64,000 nt of DNA from a virus. The translations under genes were made by a program, and so were the position numbers. This document shows, in pieces, positions 30,373 to 38,051 of this stretch; positions within the stretch are counted from its first letter, which is position 1, and every line of letters begins with the position of its first letter. The stretch is from positions 19,915 to 83,914 of IMG/VR virus record IMGVR_UViG_3300050021_000500; one strand, written 5' to 3'. The notes below the pieces were generated by a model. That model was not told the DNA's origin and ran no database searches. It saw only the letters and a list, made by a program, of their open reading frames with translations.

Positions 30373-30940
30373 GGAGTTTCGGAAGTTCTACCGCGGTGCC
30401 GCCTGGAGGGATGCGCGGCACCGCATCCTCGCCCGGGCCGGTGGGAAGTTCAATCTCTCGGGCAACTACCTGGGATCAGCCAGGTGCGAGGCCTGCGGGA
30501 AGCCAGATAGGACGAGGGTTGAAACGTTCAGCGATCACGCCATGGGCTTCCTGGGGCACCGCGGCCTACCGGTGATGTTCTGGCGCACCGCAGGATCACC
30601 CTGGCGCGATTGGGATGGCGTGGACGACGGCCAGGACCACCGTAATCACCCGCATCTTGTGCCCGAAGGAGATGGTTGCCTCGTCGCGAATACCGATTTG
30701 CGCGCTTTCTGGGTGGCTGAAAGGAAAGCCATGAAGTCCCGCGTCTGGTTTCTCTCTACTCCTCACGCCACGGGCGCCTGTGCGACTTGTACGGCGCCCG
30801 CCAGGGGCTTCGACTCCCAGGCAGTGACCCGATGCTGTGGGGAGTGCGAGAAGGGCTGTCAGTGCGGCTTCCAGGCCCGACAGCGGGAGATTGTACGTGA
30901 GATGCCAATTCAGCACAAGGCGAGGAGGGCTACGGCATGA
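30359..30940 (+). CDS. degenerate HNH-type protein
   Basis: 193 residues from MPIRKEFRKFY. ARHRILARAGGKFNLSG and CEACGKPDRT open like phage HNH proteins, and HPHLVPEGDGCLVANTDLRAF aligns with the usual 'AHLDH.P.....NLRALC' box. But the expected second Cys pair (C-x2-C) is replaced by WVAERKA, and the C-terminus is an unrelated Cys-rich stretch (CATC, CCGECEKGCQCGFQ). Probably inactive or repurposed. Confidence 0.55.
   Translation: MPIRKEFRKFYRGAAWRDARHRILARAGGKFNLSGNYLGSARCEACGKPDRTRVETFSDHAMGFLGHRGLPVMFWRTAGSPWRDWDGVDDGQDHRNHPHLVPEGDGCLVANTDLRAFWVAERKAMKSRVWFLSTPHATGACATCTAPARGFDSQAVTRCCGECEKGCQCGFQARQREIVREMPIQHKARRATA
30883..30923 (+). repeat. 41-bp direct repeat, copy 1
   Basis: Starts GCGGGAGATTGT and ends CAAGGCGA, encoding EIVREMPIQHKA; 39 of 41 bases match copy 2 at 31181. 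The two copies bracket the 30937-31167 gene. Confidence 0.85.
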
Positions 30941-31167
30941 AGTCCGAAATCGAGAAACTATCCGCGCTGGTGGAGCGCCAGCGGCAGACCATTGCGCGCC
31001 TGTCGGCTCCCGGCATCGAGCGGGCGCCCTGGTTTTACGCGCCCTGCTCCAACTGCGGAGCCATCGAAGGCATGGGGCTGACGACGCCAGAAATCGATGG
31101 GGCGCGAAAGCCCGGATACAGCTCGCTCTGGTGCATCCGGGTGTTTTGGTGTTGGTCAAGTTGCTAA
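30937..31167 (+). CDS. hypothetical zinc-motif protein between direct repeats
   Basis: 76 residues. N-terminal helix (KSEIEKLSALVERQRQTIARL) then PCSNCGAIEGM and a Trp/Cys-rich end (WCIRVFWCWSSC). Lies exactly between two 41-bp direct repeats, so it may be an insertion or duplication unit. Confidence 0.55.
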   Translation: MKSEIEKLSALVERQRQTIARLSAPGIERAPWFYAPCSNCGAIEGMGLTTPEIDGARKPGYSSLWCIRVFWCWSSC

Positions 31168-31180
31168 ACCGCTGTAAGCC

Positions 31181-31221
31181 GCGGGAGATTGTTCGCGAGA
31201 TGCCAATTCAGCACAAGGCGA
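31181..31221 (+). repeat. 41-bp direct repeat, copy 2
   Basis: Second copy of the 30883 repeat, with two mismatches. It is followed by the next gene's ribosome-binding site. Confidence 0.85.
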
Positions 31222-31237
31222 TGCCGGAGGTAAAGCG

Positions 31238-32116
31238 ATGACGACAGAAGAAGCTGTACAAGCGATCACGGTGGCGCTGGATCGCCGGTGCTGCCATCAG
31301 TGCCACGGCGCGGGGACGGTTAGCGTGATGGGTGGGCAGGTGTTCGAGACGGATTCGGATGAAGAGGCCCAACTGGCGTACCAAACTGTGGCTTGCCCGA
31401 CATGCATCAAGGTCCGAGCCGACGCTCTCGCCGCGCTGGAGGAGATGCGGAAGGACTCGGAGCAAACGGCAGAAGAGCCGACGCATATCTACCACGCTTG
31501 TGGCTATATCGATGAGGGCGGTCCTGGATTCCCTTGCACAAATTCTGTTGAGCTTGGGAAACATTGTGAAGGCCATACAGATCCGGCAGAGCAGAAGACC
31601 GCTAATGCCGACGCTGCCATCGAACAGGCCGAGGATGAGCATATACGACGATTTGGCGGCGAATGGGGAGATGAGCATACGGAAGATCGTAAGGCTTGGG
31701 CGGCACAGAGGGCTGGGGCCGCTTGCCAGTGCCCGGCGCGGATAGCGATCCGGTTATTTCTATCCGGGCTCGCGCCAGCCTCCCTTGGTAGACAGATGTA
31801 TTTTTTGAAAGATCGGACGGAACTTGAATCCGCCCTCTCCGCCCGCTGCCCATGCTGCGCGGAGCGGGATGAAGCGATCCACACGCGCAGCCTGGCTCAA
31901 GCGGCGAGCACGCGGGATCTGGAGGCGAAGCGGGCAGTGGAAGAAAAATTACGGCTTGCGCTGGACATAAATGACCTCCTGCGGGCGCGGGTGCCGTTGG
32001 AGCCTGGCGCGAACACAAATACGGCGCCGGTAAATCCGCTATTGGTGGGGACTAATGCGCCGAAAGCGTTAAAGCCGCAGGGCCTGGCGGGCATTGAGAG
32101 CGGAGGGAAAAGCTGA
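31238..32116 (+). CDS. hypothetical protein with several Cys pairs
   Basis: 292 residues. CCHQCHGAGTV and CPTC form a DnaJ-like zinc knuckle near the start; CGYIDEGGPGFPC and CPCC follow later. The rest is acidic and helical. Unknown; its stop touches the start of the cassette C ORF. Confidence 0.65.
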   Translation: MTTEEAVQAITVALDRRCCHQCHGAGTVSVMGGQVFETDSDEEAQLAYQTVACPTCIKVRADALAALEEMRKDSEQTAEEPTHIYHACGYIDEGGPGFPCTNSVELGKHCEGHTDPAEQKTANADAAIEQAEDEHIRRFGGEWGDEHTEDRKAWAAQRAGAACQCPARIAIRLFLSGLAPASLGRQMYFLKDRTELESALSARCPCCAERDEAIHTRSLAQAASTRDLEAKRAVEEKLRLALDINDLLRARVPLEPGANTNTAPVNPLLVGTNAPKALKPQGLAGIESGGKS

Positions 32117-32805
32117 TGCCTGAGAAGTTGCTGAAGCCCCCCGCGCTGAGGAGCGACCCGCTCGCGATCCCGCCGGCCCAGCCGTCGTCCGCAAAGCCGG
32201 GCGCTGGACCGACTCTGAGCCATGAGGAGTTGCGGAAACGTGCAGTCCAGTGGTTGACCAATACCAAGCGCTGTGGCGTCGTCTTGTCGGAGATCGTTAC
32301 AGGTTGCTCCGAGATCCCCGACGCCATCGGGTGGCGCGGCCACACCTCCTACATTGTGGAATGCAAAACAAGCCGTTCCGACTTCCGTGCGAATAAAACC
32401 AAAATTCACGCGCGCTGTAACCGTGGCGTCGGACAGTTCCGCTACATCATGGTGCCGAGATGCCTGACGGATCAGGTATTGAAATCAGAAGCGCCGGTAC
32501 GGCCTGAAGACCTGGAAGGTTCGGACTACGGATTACTCTGGTGCTCGGCAGAATCCGGCACGGTTCGAGTGATGAAGGAAGCGACCGTGCGCGAACAATG
32601 CCAGGATGACGAGATCACGATGCTAGTGTCGGCATTGCGGCGCGTGCGCGCAAGAGAGTTCTTAATTCTTGTCCAAGAAACGCAGCAGGACTCCAGAGCC
32701 GATGCTGCGCCGCGTTCCGGCGGCGACGGTAGCATCGGCGGCGTGGAGAGAGCGCCCCGAACCACAGAGCAACCCGCCCCAGCACCTTCTCAGGAGAACG
32801 CTTAA
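32116..32805 (+). CDS. PD-(D/E)XK nuclease-like protein (MmcB-like), cassette C cargo
   Basis: 229 residues. Arm-encoded ends (IPPAQPSSAKPGAG at the start; ADAAPRSGGDGSIGGVERA at the end) flank a core of about 155 residues. The core has LSEIVTGCSEIPDAIGW (acidic motif), HTSYIVECKTSRSDFRANK (E-x-K catalytic motif) and GVGQFRYIMVPR, the layout of small VRR/MmcB-type nuclease-fold proteins. In phages these may resolve branched DNA or cut host DNA. The arms are not part of the nuclease fold. Confidence 0.72.
   Translation: MPEKLLKPPALRSDPLAIPPAQPSSAKPGAGPTLSHEELRKRAVQWLTNTKRCGVVLSEIVTGCSEIPDAIGWRGHTSYIVECKTSRSDFRANKTKIHARCNRGVGQFRYIMVPRCLTDQVLKSEAPVRPEDLEGSDYGLLWCSAESGTVRVMKEATVREQCQDDEITMLVSALRRVRAREFLILVQETQQDSRADAAPRSGGDGSIGGVERAPRTTEQPAPAPSQENA
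32170..32215 (-). repeat. cassette C left-arm hairpin
   Basis: Minus strand: AGAGTC, stem 1 GTCGGTCCA / TGGGCCGGC (all nine pair, two as G-T), stem 2 GCCCG / CGGAC, GACGGC. Left-arm subtype. Confidence 0.82.
32695..32741 (+). repeat. cassette C right-arm hairpin
   Basis: Stem 1 GCCGATGCT / AGCATCGGC, stem 2 GCCGC / GCGGC, GACGGT. Near-identical to the cassette B right arm; right-arm subtype. Confidence 0.88.
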
Positions 32806-33057
32806 ATGCACTGTGAACACATGAACTTGCCCGGCGGTGGTTCCGTCATCGTCTGTGGGCCGAAGAAGGCAACGAAGAAATGCTCGGTATGTGGAAGGGG
32901 AAGCCGGGAGTATCGGCTCTGCGACTTCCCAATGCAGGCTGGGAAAACTTGCGACCGGATCTTGTGCCCAGCATGCGCAACGCACCAGAAACCGAATCTT
33001 GATTACTGTCCTCAGCACGCGGCGCTGTTGACGCCGGAAGGGAGACTGAAGCTGTGA
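32806..33057 (+). CDS. zinc-finger small protein
   Basis: 83 residues. KCSVCGRGSREYRLCDFPM, CDRILCPACATH and YCPQHA give a double zinc knuckle, a familiar small phage layout. Unknown function. Confidence 0.72.
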   Translation: MHCEHMNLPGGGSVIVCGPKKATKKCSVCGRGSREYRLCDFPMQAGKTCDRILCPACATHQKPNLDYCPQHAALLTPEGRLKL

Positions 33058-33257
33058 CGGATGTTGAATTCTTCGAGCAGATTGCCAACCAGGCGGAGAC
33101 CGTGCGCCAAGAGGTGCGGGCGCGGAACGTCCCCGGTGATGCGAGTATCGGCGTGGAGATGCTGTGCTACTACCTCCGCGAGGTGCACAATAAGGCGCTG
33201 ATGGCAGCCCGGCGGATCGAGGAAGTAGCGGCGGTGGCCAAGGCTGCGGGGGATTGA
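33054..33257 (+). CDS. hypothetical helical protein
   Basis: 67 residues. Helices with EQIANQAETVRQEVRARNV. Coupled both sides. Unknown. Confidence 0.6.
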   Translation: MTDVEFFEQIANQAETVRQEVRARNVPGDASIGVEMLCYYLREVHNKALMAARRIEEVAAVAKAAGD

Positions 33258-33643
33258 AACAGATGAGCAAGATTCCTGAGAAACCGGTGAGCGAGTATGT
33301 CCCTTCTCCAGGCCGTGCCGACGCTCCTGGAAGCGGGCGAACCCGCCTGATCGGAGCCCTGGTCCCAACTTTCCAGGTCGAGTGCGGTATGTGCGAACGC
33401 CACTCAATCGGCACGATCGCGGACGGTGTGGACTACGCGGCAAATAGTAAACGAGTGGCCGGACGGATACTGCGCCGCGCGGGCTGGGGCCGGTCCTCCG
33501 TCTGGGGGTGGATTTGCCCCAGGTGCGTGAAGGTCGGTTGCGCCAGCCGACAGCCTGGATTCGAGCCGCACTCGATCAAGAAAAGCGAACCACGCTCCCC
33601 CAACTGTTCACTAATGCCGGAGACTATACCGTGCCTAGGCTGA
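33254..33643 (+). CDS. hypothetical protein
   Basis: 129 residues if the coupled TTG is used (126 from ATG at 33263, which has a GGGGGA site). CGMCERHS and CPRCVKVGC suggest metal binding; WICPRC lies in the middle. Overlaps the next gene by 13 bases. Confidence 0.6.
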   Translation: MKQMSKIPEKPVSEYVPSPGRADAPGSGRTRLIGALVPTFQVECGMCERHSIGTIADGVDYAANSKRVAGRILRRAGWGRSSVWGWICPRCVKVGCASRQPGFEPHSIKKSEPRSPNCSLMPETIPCLG

Positions 33644-34347
33644 AATCCTGGATTTCGCGGGTTCCTTATATTCTGGAACAACTTAACTCGGTTACCCCGA
33701 CCGTCTATACCAGGCGGGAAGTGGAGCAACTGTTCACTATCCGAAAGGTGAAAGCCATCGATTTGATGCGCGTTGCCGGCGCGAGGATTGAGCACGGAAT
33801 GGAGGCGGAAGTCACCCGCGAGAACCTCAAATTCTACGTCGAGCACTGCCCGGAGGCGATCTCCTATTACGCCGAGCAGGCCCGCCGAAAGCGGATGGCG
33901 AGGGATCTGCTGGAGAAGGAATCGGCGCGGGACGCTATTGTCCGGTTCAGCCAGATGATTGCCAGCCGGCTGAAGCCCGCAGACCAACGCATCGAGTTCG
34001 ACAGCAAGAAACTGGCCGAGTGCCTTTCGATTGGCCCGGGGATTCTGACGCTCCGGTTTAGCGATTCCCACGACTTGGCCTACAAGATGGCTCTGCTGGC
34101 CATGGCAGGGCATAACGACGGCGAGACGCTCTGGGGAAAATGCGACCCACCGCGGGGAGTGCCCTTCGCCGGCGAACCGAAGTACACCCTGCTCAACCAT
34201 CCGTTCACCACGCACCCGACGTACACCGGCAAGGGATGCGCCATGTGCGGGAGGCCTGAAGCGGTTCATGTGGACATGACAGGCGCGCTCCGCTTGGCCA
34301 CCCCGGAAGAAAGAGCACGGATTATGTCAGAGGAGTTGGTGGCATGA
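33631..34347 (+). CDS. helix-turn-helix/zinc protein
   Basis: 238 residues with a GTG start behind GGAG. VYTRREVEQLFTIRKVKAIDLM is a winged/excisionase-like HTH; a long helical part follows (FYVEHCPEAISYYAEQARRKR); the end has HPTYTGKGCAMCGRPEAVHV, a zinc hook. The HTH and domain order resemble proteins common in Acidobacteriota. A regulator or recombination factor. Confidence 0.65.
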   Translation: MPRLKSWISRVPYILEQLNSVTPTVYTRREVEQLFTIRKVKAIDLMRVAGARIEHGMEAEVTRENLKFYVEHCPEAISYYAEQARRKRMARDLLEKESARDAIVRFSQMIASRLKPADQRIEFDSKKLAECLSIGPGILTLRFSDSHDLAYKMALLAMAGHNDGETLWGKCDPPRGVPFAGEPKYTLLNHPFTTHPTYTGKGCAMCGRPEAVHVDMTGALRLATPEERARIMSEELVA

Positions 34348-35375
34348 GGGCACCGCTCTGCGTCGAACTGTTTGCTGGCCGATTTGGTTGGGGCCGCGGC
34401 TTTGTGTCTGAAGGCTTCCGAGTGGTCGGATTCGACATCGTTCACGAACCCTATCACGGTGAGGTTCCAAACGGCTGCCAACTCGTGCTTCAGGATGTGC
34501 TCACCCTCCATGGCTCACAGTTTAGGGACGCAACGTGCATCGTGGCTTCGCCGCCCTGCCAACGCTTCAGCTATATGGCGATGCCCTGGACGCGAGCGAA
34601 AGCACAAGCCGCTGAGATCCGCGCGGATAAAAGCGGCGCCGCGATGGCAGAATTGACTGCCTTGTTCGACTCTTGCTTCCGTATCCAGCACGAAGCCAGC
34701 GAAGCGGCTGGCCGCCATATCCCGCTGGTGGTAGAAAACGTGAAAGGTGCCCAACCTTGGGTTGGGAGGGCGAGGGCTCACTTTGGAAGCTACTATTTAT
34801 TCGGCGATGTGGAATCGGTTAGCGGCGCCATCGTGGCATCGGTTCCCCGGTTCGGGCAAGTGCTGCGCGTCAAGCGGTCGCAGAAATTCAACCCGGACGG
34901 ATCGCAGCATGGTCAAGGCTCATGGTTTGCCATTGCCGACTCCAAGAATAGGGGCGCGCAGAAACGTGATGGCCGCGACTCCCACGCCTTTGAAAACGGG
35001 CTCGAGTCATCACCGAGTTTCAACGGCGCGGAACATGAAACGCGGCACGTGAAAGTGCCGGGCATGAATTGGAGCGGGTCGGATCAGCCAGGATATAAGG
35101 CTGTATGTTTCCGAGATGAAGGCGCGCGGCAACGAAAGAACGACGGTGGCTCCTGGTTCGCAGTGGCGCACAATACCAAAAGCGGCACAGGGCAGAATCC
35201 GGTGAACGGACTGAAAACGGTCGGCCACGTGAACAAGCGAGATGGATTCGACCACACGCGACGCCTGACGAACCAGAGGGAATCGGACGCCGTGAAGCAG
35301 CATCTATCCGGGCCGGAGTGGGCGCGGCATCCGTATCCTCCAAATCAGACAGCCGCAAAGCGGCCTCGGCCATGA
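34344..35375 (+). CDS. C5-cytosine DNA methyltransferase
   Basis: 343 residues. ELFAGRFGWGRGF (motif I, F-x-G-x-G), ATCIVASPPCQRFSYMAMPW (motif IV with catalytic Cys), LVVENVKGAQPWVG (motif VI, ENV). After motif VI the usual recognition domain is replaced by two similar blocks (GSWFAIADSKNRGAQ and GSWFAVAHNTKSGTG) and a basic tail (NQTAAKRPRP). Target unknown. Likely protects phage DNA. Confidence 0.85.
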   Translation: MRAPLCVELFAGRFGWGRGFVSEGFRVVGFDIVHEPYHGEVPNGCQLVLQDVLTLHGSQFRDATCIVASPPCQRFSYMAMPWTRAKAQAAEIRADKSGAAMAELTALFDSCFRIQHEASEAAGRHIPLVVENVKGAQPWVGRARAHFGSYYLFGDVESVSGAIVASVPRFGQVLRVKRSQKFNPDGSQHGQGSWFAIADSKNRGAQKRDGRDSHAFENGLESSPSFNGAEHETRHVKVPGMNWSGSDQPGYKAVCFRDEGARQRKNDGGSWFAVAHNTKSGTGQNPVNGLKTVGHVNKRDGFDHTRRLTNQRESDAVKQHLSGPEWARHPYPPNQTAAKRPRP

Positions 35376-35461
35376 TCGCGGAGATTCCCTTCGACCTGGC
35401 GCGATACATCGCGCGATGTTTCAAGCCCGCAACAGCGGGTAGATCGGAGACCACTGCATGA
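35372..35461 (+). CDS. 29-residue peptide ORF
   Basis: MIAEIPFDLARYIARCF opening; stop/start overlaps with both neighbours (ATGA twice). Could be a real small protein or a coupling leader. Confidence 0.45.
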   Translation: MIAEIPFDLARYIARCFKPATAGRSETTA

Positions 35462-35775
35462 CGCCCCAACAATTTGCCGACCGCATGAACCGGATGACGG
35501 GTGAGGAGATCGCCCAAGCGATGGAATCGCTGCCTACAGACGCGCTGGAGTGGGGTGTGAAGTTCGAGGCACTGGGCAACATGCCTGAAAAGCTGCCGAA
35601 GGGTTCCACGCTGAAACGTGACCCGTGCGTGATCCCGCCAGCCCAACCGTCGCCAGCAGAGCCCGGCGCTGGGCCGGCTCGGAAATACTGTAACTGCATC
35701 CACGGCACCGATGCCGGCCGGTACTGCGTGATCCGGCACGCTCCGTACTGCGCGCTCCATGGGGAGCACGCTTGA
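35458..35775 (+). CDS. chimeric gene disrupted by cassette D
   Basis: 105 residues. The first 42 residues (QQFADRMNRMTGEEIAQA...) look like an ordinary small helical phage protein. From residue 42 the sequence is the cassette arm (MPEKLPKGSTL, IPPAQPSPAEPGAG) and then a Cys-rich end (YCNCIHGT..YCVIRHAPYC) from the cassette interior. The native 3' part is no longer recognisable. Confidence 0.6.
   Translation: MTPQQFADRMNRMTGEEIAQAMESLPTDALEWGVKFEALGNMPEKLPKGSTLKRDPCVIPPAQPSPAEPGAGPARKYCNCIHGTDAGRYCVIRHAPYCALHGEHA
35636..35681 (-). repeat. cassette D left-arm hairpin
   Basis: Minus strand: stem 1 GCCGGCCCA / TGGGCTGGC, stem 2 GCC / GGC with a larger loop, GACGGT. Left-arm subtype. Confidence 0.83.
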
Positions 35776-37166
35776 GCTATCGGATCATCTGCGGTGACGC
35801 GCTGACAGTGCTGAAGACGATGCCCGAGGAAAGCGTGCAGTGCTGTGTGACGAGTCCGCCGTACTGGGGCCTCCGCGATTACGGCGTGGTCGGGCAACTT
35901 GGCTTGGAGCCCACCATCGAACTGTACATCGCCCATATCGTCGAGGTGTTCCGTGAAGTGCGGCGGGTGCTCAAGAACGATGCGACGCTCTGGCTGAACA
36001 TGGGGGATTCCTACTGCTCCGATGCCGGCGCCGATAGAAAACCCACCACGCTTGCCGGAGCCCGTGTCCCTTCTGGATGGACAAATAGAGCGCAGCCACA
36101 TCGGGTTCATGCACTCCGTAAGGGCAAAGATAAAGACCCGAAGCGCGGGGCGTCCGCCGACAGCGCCGTGATTTCTGCGGTAACCGGCCTAAAACCGAAA
36201 GACCTCTGCATGATCCCGGCGCGCGTCGCGTTGGCGCTGCAAGCGGATGGCTGGTGGCTCCGCTCAGAGATTGTGTGGCACAAGCCCAACCCGATGCCTG
36301 AGAGCATCCGGGATCGTCCGACCAAAAGCCACGAGATGCTCTACCTACTGTCGAAGAGCGAGAGGTACTTCTACGACGCGGACGCCATCAAGGAGCCGAC
36401 TACGGGCAGCGCCCACGATAGAGCGCGTAAGAACCGCGCCGCCGATGGGCAGAAGACGCTGCCGACAGCGGAACGAAACGGGGTGCGACCGGCATTTGAG
36501 CGCCTCGGACGCGAAGGCCTGAACAGTCGCATGCACCAAGACCGCGACGCCAATCATTCGAGCGAGCGGAAGGTCCGCGCGCCCGGCGTGAACCCGAAGG
36601 CGCAGAAGTGGCCCAACGCATGGAGTGCTGAAGACGGCCGCCACGATGGAATCGGCAACGGTCGTTTCCGCCCGAGCGGCAACAAAGAGCGCAAACTCGC
36701 GGGCCCGGCGAATGGACGCCTGGAGACGCACATGGGCAGCGGCGTGCCCTGGCCGCCGCAGATTCGTCCCAAGCAGAACGAATCATTTTCGGCAGCGGTA
36801 GTGCGAACAGTGGAGCGGCGCAACCGGCGCACCGTCTGGACCATCGCAACGAAGCCATTCAGCGGCGCCCACTTCGCCACCTTCCCACCGAAGCTGATCG
36901 AGCCCTGCATCCTGGCAGGCTCCCGGCCCGGTGACGTGGTGCTGGATCCGTTTGGGGGCGCGATGACCACGGCCCTGGTGGCGCAAGAGCATGGCAGGGA
37001 TTCAGTGATGATCGAATTGAAGCCCGAGTACGTGAAGATGGGCGACGCGCGACTCGCTGACGCCAGAGCCGGTTCAGCGCCGGTCCTCCGGCGACGGTTT
37101 GAACCCGGCGGTGTGGAGCAAGCGGACACGGGCGCGGCGAAGAAACCACGGAGCCTTTTTCAGTAA
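35772..37166 (+). CDS. N4-cytosine/N6-adenine DNA methyltransferase (beta class), cassette D cargo
   Basis: 464 residues, TTG start overlapping the previous stop. VTSPPYWGLRDYG is catalytic motif IV near the N-terminus; SEIVWHKPNPMPES is the usual mid-block; VVLDPFGGAMTTALVA is motif I near the C-terminus. The IV-then-I order is the beta class. Residues about 210-330 are a long basic Asn/Arg/Gly insertion, probably the recognition region. The last about 30 residues (VLRRRFEPGGVEQADTG) are the hairpin arm. Likely modifies phage or host DNA; no matching restriction enzyme is next to it. Confidence 0.88.
   Translation: MSYRIICGDALTVLKTMPEESVQCCVTSPPYWGLRDYGVVGQLGLEPTIELYIAHIVEVFREVRRVLKNDATLWLNMGDSYCSDAGADRKPTTLAGARVPSGWTNRAQPHRVHALRKGKDKDPKRGASADSAVISAVTGLKPKDLCMIPARVALALQADGWWLRSEIVWHKPNPMPESIRDRPTKSHEMLYLLSKSERYFYDADAIKEPTTGSAHDRARKNRAADGQKTLPTAERNGVRPAFERLGREGLNSRMHQDRDANHSSERKVRAPGVNPKAQKWPNAWSAEDGRHDGIGNGRFRPSGNKERKLAGPANGRLETHMGSGVPWPPQIRPKQNESFSAAVVRTVERRNRRTVWTIATKPFSGAHFATFPPKLIEPCILAGSRPGDVVLDPFGGAMTTALVAQEHGRDSVMIELKPEYVKMGDARLADARAGSAPVLRRRFEPGGVEQADTGAAKKPRSLFQ
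37066..37112 (+). repeat. cassette D right-arm hairpin
   Basis: Stem 1 GCCGGTTCA / TGAAC-CCGGC (one bulge), stem 2 GCCGG / CCGGC, GACGGT. Right-arm subtype. Confidence 0.82.
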
Positions 37167-37214
37167 ATGGCCGCGCGCCCAGCGGGGAATGGGCGGAAGG
37201 AAGGATGACAAATC

Positions 37215-37439
37215 ATGAAAACGCGATGCAAGTTTCAGGTTGAAAAGGTCACGAAGTACAGTGGAGACTTTGAGCAAATCACGCTCAACGCCGTATATGG
37301 GGGATCGGCCGAAAATGTGAGCTTTGCTCAAGCCACGCCAACGGGGAAACTGGAAATCACGGTCAATAACCCGGCGGTAGTTGGGCAGATCACACCAGGG
37401 CAGTACTATTATCTGGATCTGATTCCAGCGGAAGCATAG
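37215..37439 (+). CDS. conserved small phage protein
   Basis: 74 residues. The beta-rich pattern KCKFQVEKV... FAQATPTGKLEITVNNP..VGQITPGQYYYLDL matches a widespread single-domain phage protein of unknown role. AAGGAAGGA ahead of ATG. Confidence 0.8.
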   Translation: MKTRCKFQVEKVTKYSGDFEQITLNAVYGGSAENVSFAQATPTGKLEITVNNPAVVGQITPGQYYYLDLIPAEA

Positions 37440-37466
37440 CGGGCCCCGAATCTTTCAACGTTGAGT

Positions 37467-37488
37467 CCAAAGAACAGAGATTCTTTGG
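37467..37488. other. 8-bp hairpin between genes
   Basis: CCAAAGAA / TTCTTTGG, 6-nt loop, in a 120-base gap that holds no gene. No T-run follows on either strand, so it is not a standard terminator. Confidence 0.35.
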
Positions 37489-37560
37489 GCAAATAAATCG
37501 AATTCAGCCGCATCGCCTTGGCGGACAATAAAGGCAGCAATCGGTGAAGGAGAACAGACA

Positions 37561-37983
37561 ATGATTCAAATGCAGAACCAGACGATGAAGGTAATCAATG
37601 GGCAGGGGGTAACGACCATAACGGTTCCCGTGTGGGACAACCCAAGCTGCCAGATCCTGCTCGGCACACTGAACAAACAATCGGACGCCGAAGCGGCGAA
37701 CAACGCGGCGCTGGCGGAGTACACGCGCGAGGCCGTGAAGTACCAGACCGCGGCGGATGACGGGCGGCTGGAAACGACGGTACCGGCGCTGGTGTGGCCG
37801 GTGAAACCGAAGATGCAGATGGTGGGCGATCCGTACCTCTTGAACGGCGTGCTGATGCCCGGGGTGGCGACGGAGATCGACTTCTATCCGCCGCTGGTGG
37901 ATTTTGTGGCGCCGAAGACGGTCGGTACGTCGGGGCCCAAGACCGCAACGGATTTCGCCGCATCGGGTCAGGTGACCAGGTAG
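37561..37983 (+). CDS. hypothetical protein
   Basis: 140 residues, AAGGAG 9 bases before ATG. Beta-rich start (MKVINGQGVTTITVPVWDN), Ala-rich helix, then SGPKTATDFAASGQVTR. Unknown; among the last rightward genes before the terminator. Confidence 0.65.
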   Translation: MIQMQNQTMKVINGQGVTTITVPVWDNPSCQILLGTLNKQSDAEAANNAALAEYTREAVKYQTAADDGRLETTVPALVWPVKPKMQMVGDPYLLNGVLMPGVATEIDFYPPLVDFVAPKTVGTSGPKTATDFAASGQVTR

Positions 37984-38051
37984 GAAAAAGAAAAGACGTG
38001 ACGAACGGGCAGAGCGGCATGTAGAGTAAAAGTAAAGGAGAATCAAGCTCT

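Larger units (their letters stand above)
32119..32794. mobile_element. hairpin-ended cassette C (nuclease cargo)
   Basis: 676 bp. Ends are CCTGAGAAG (32119) and CTTCTCAGG (32786-32794), perfect inverted 9-mers; similarity continues inward (TGCTG). Left core 32170-32215, right core 32695-32741. The cassette coincides almost exactly with one ORF, so it is effectively a one-gene unit fitted between two neighbouring genes without damaging either. Confidence 0.85.
35584..37163. mobile_element. hairpin-ended cassette D (DNA methyltransferase cargo)
   Basis: About 1580 bp. Ends: CCTGAAAAG (35584) and CTTTTTCAG (near 37155-37163), inverted with one extra base. Left core 35636-35681, right core 37066-37112. 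Cargo is a full N4/N6 DNA methyltransferase whose C-terminal 30 residues are encoded by the right arm. The left arm lies in the 3' half of the 35458 gene. Confidence 0.8.

Noticed and set aside
35636-37112. Arms as an invertible-segment switch for the methyltransferase
   Set aside because: Left and right arms differ too much in stem sequence for simple site-specific inversion, and all five cassettes have the same orientation.
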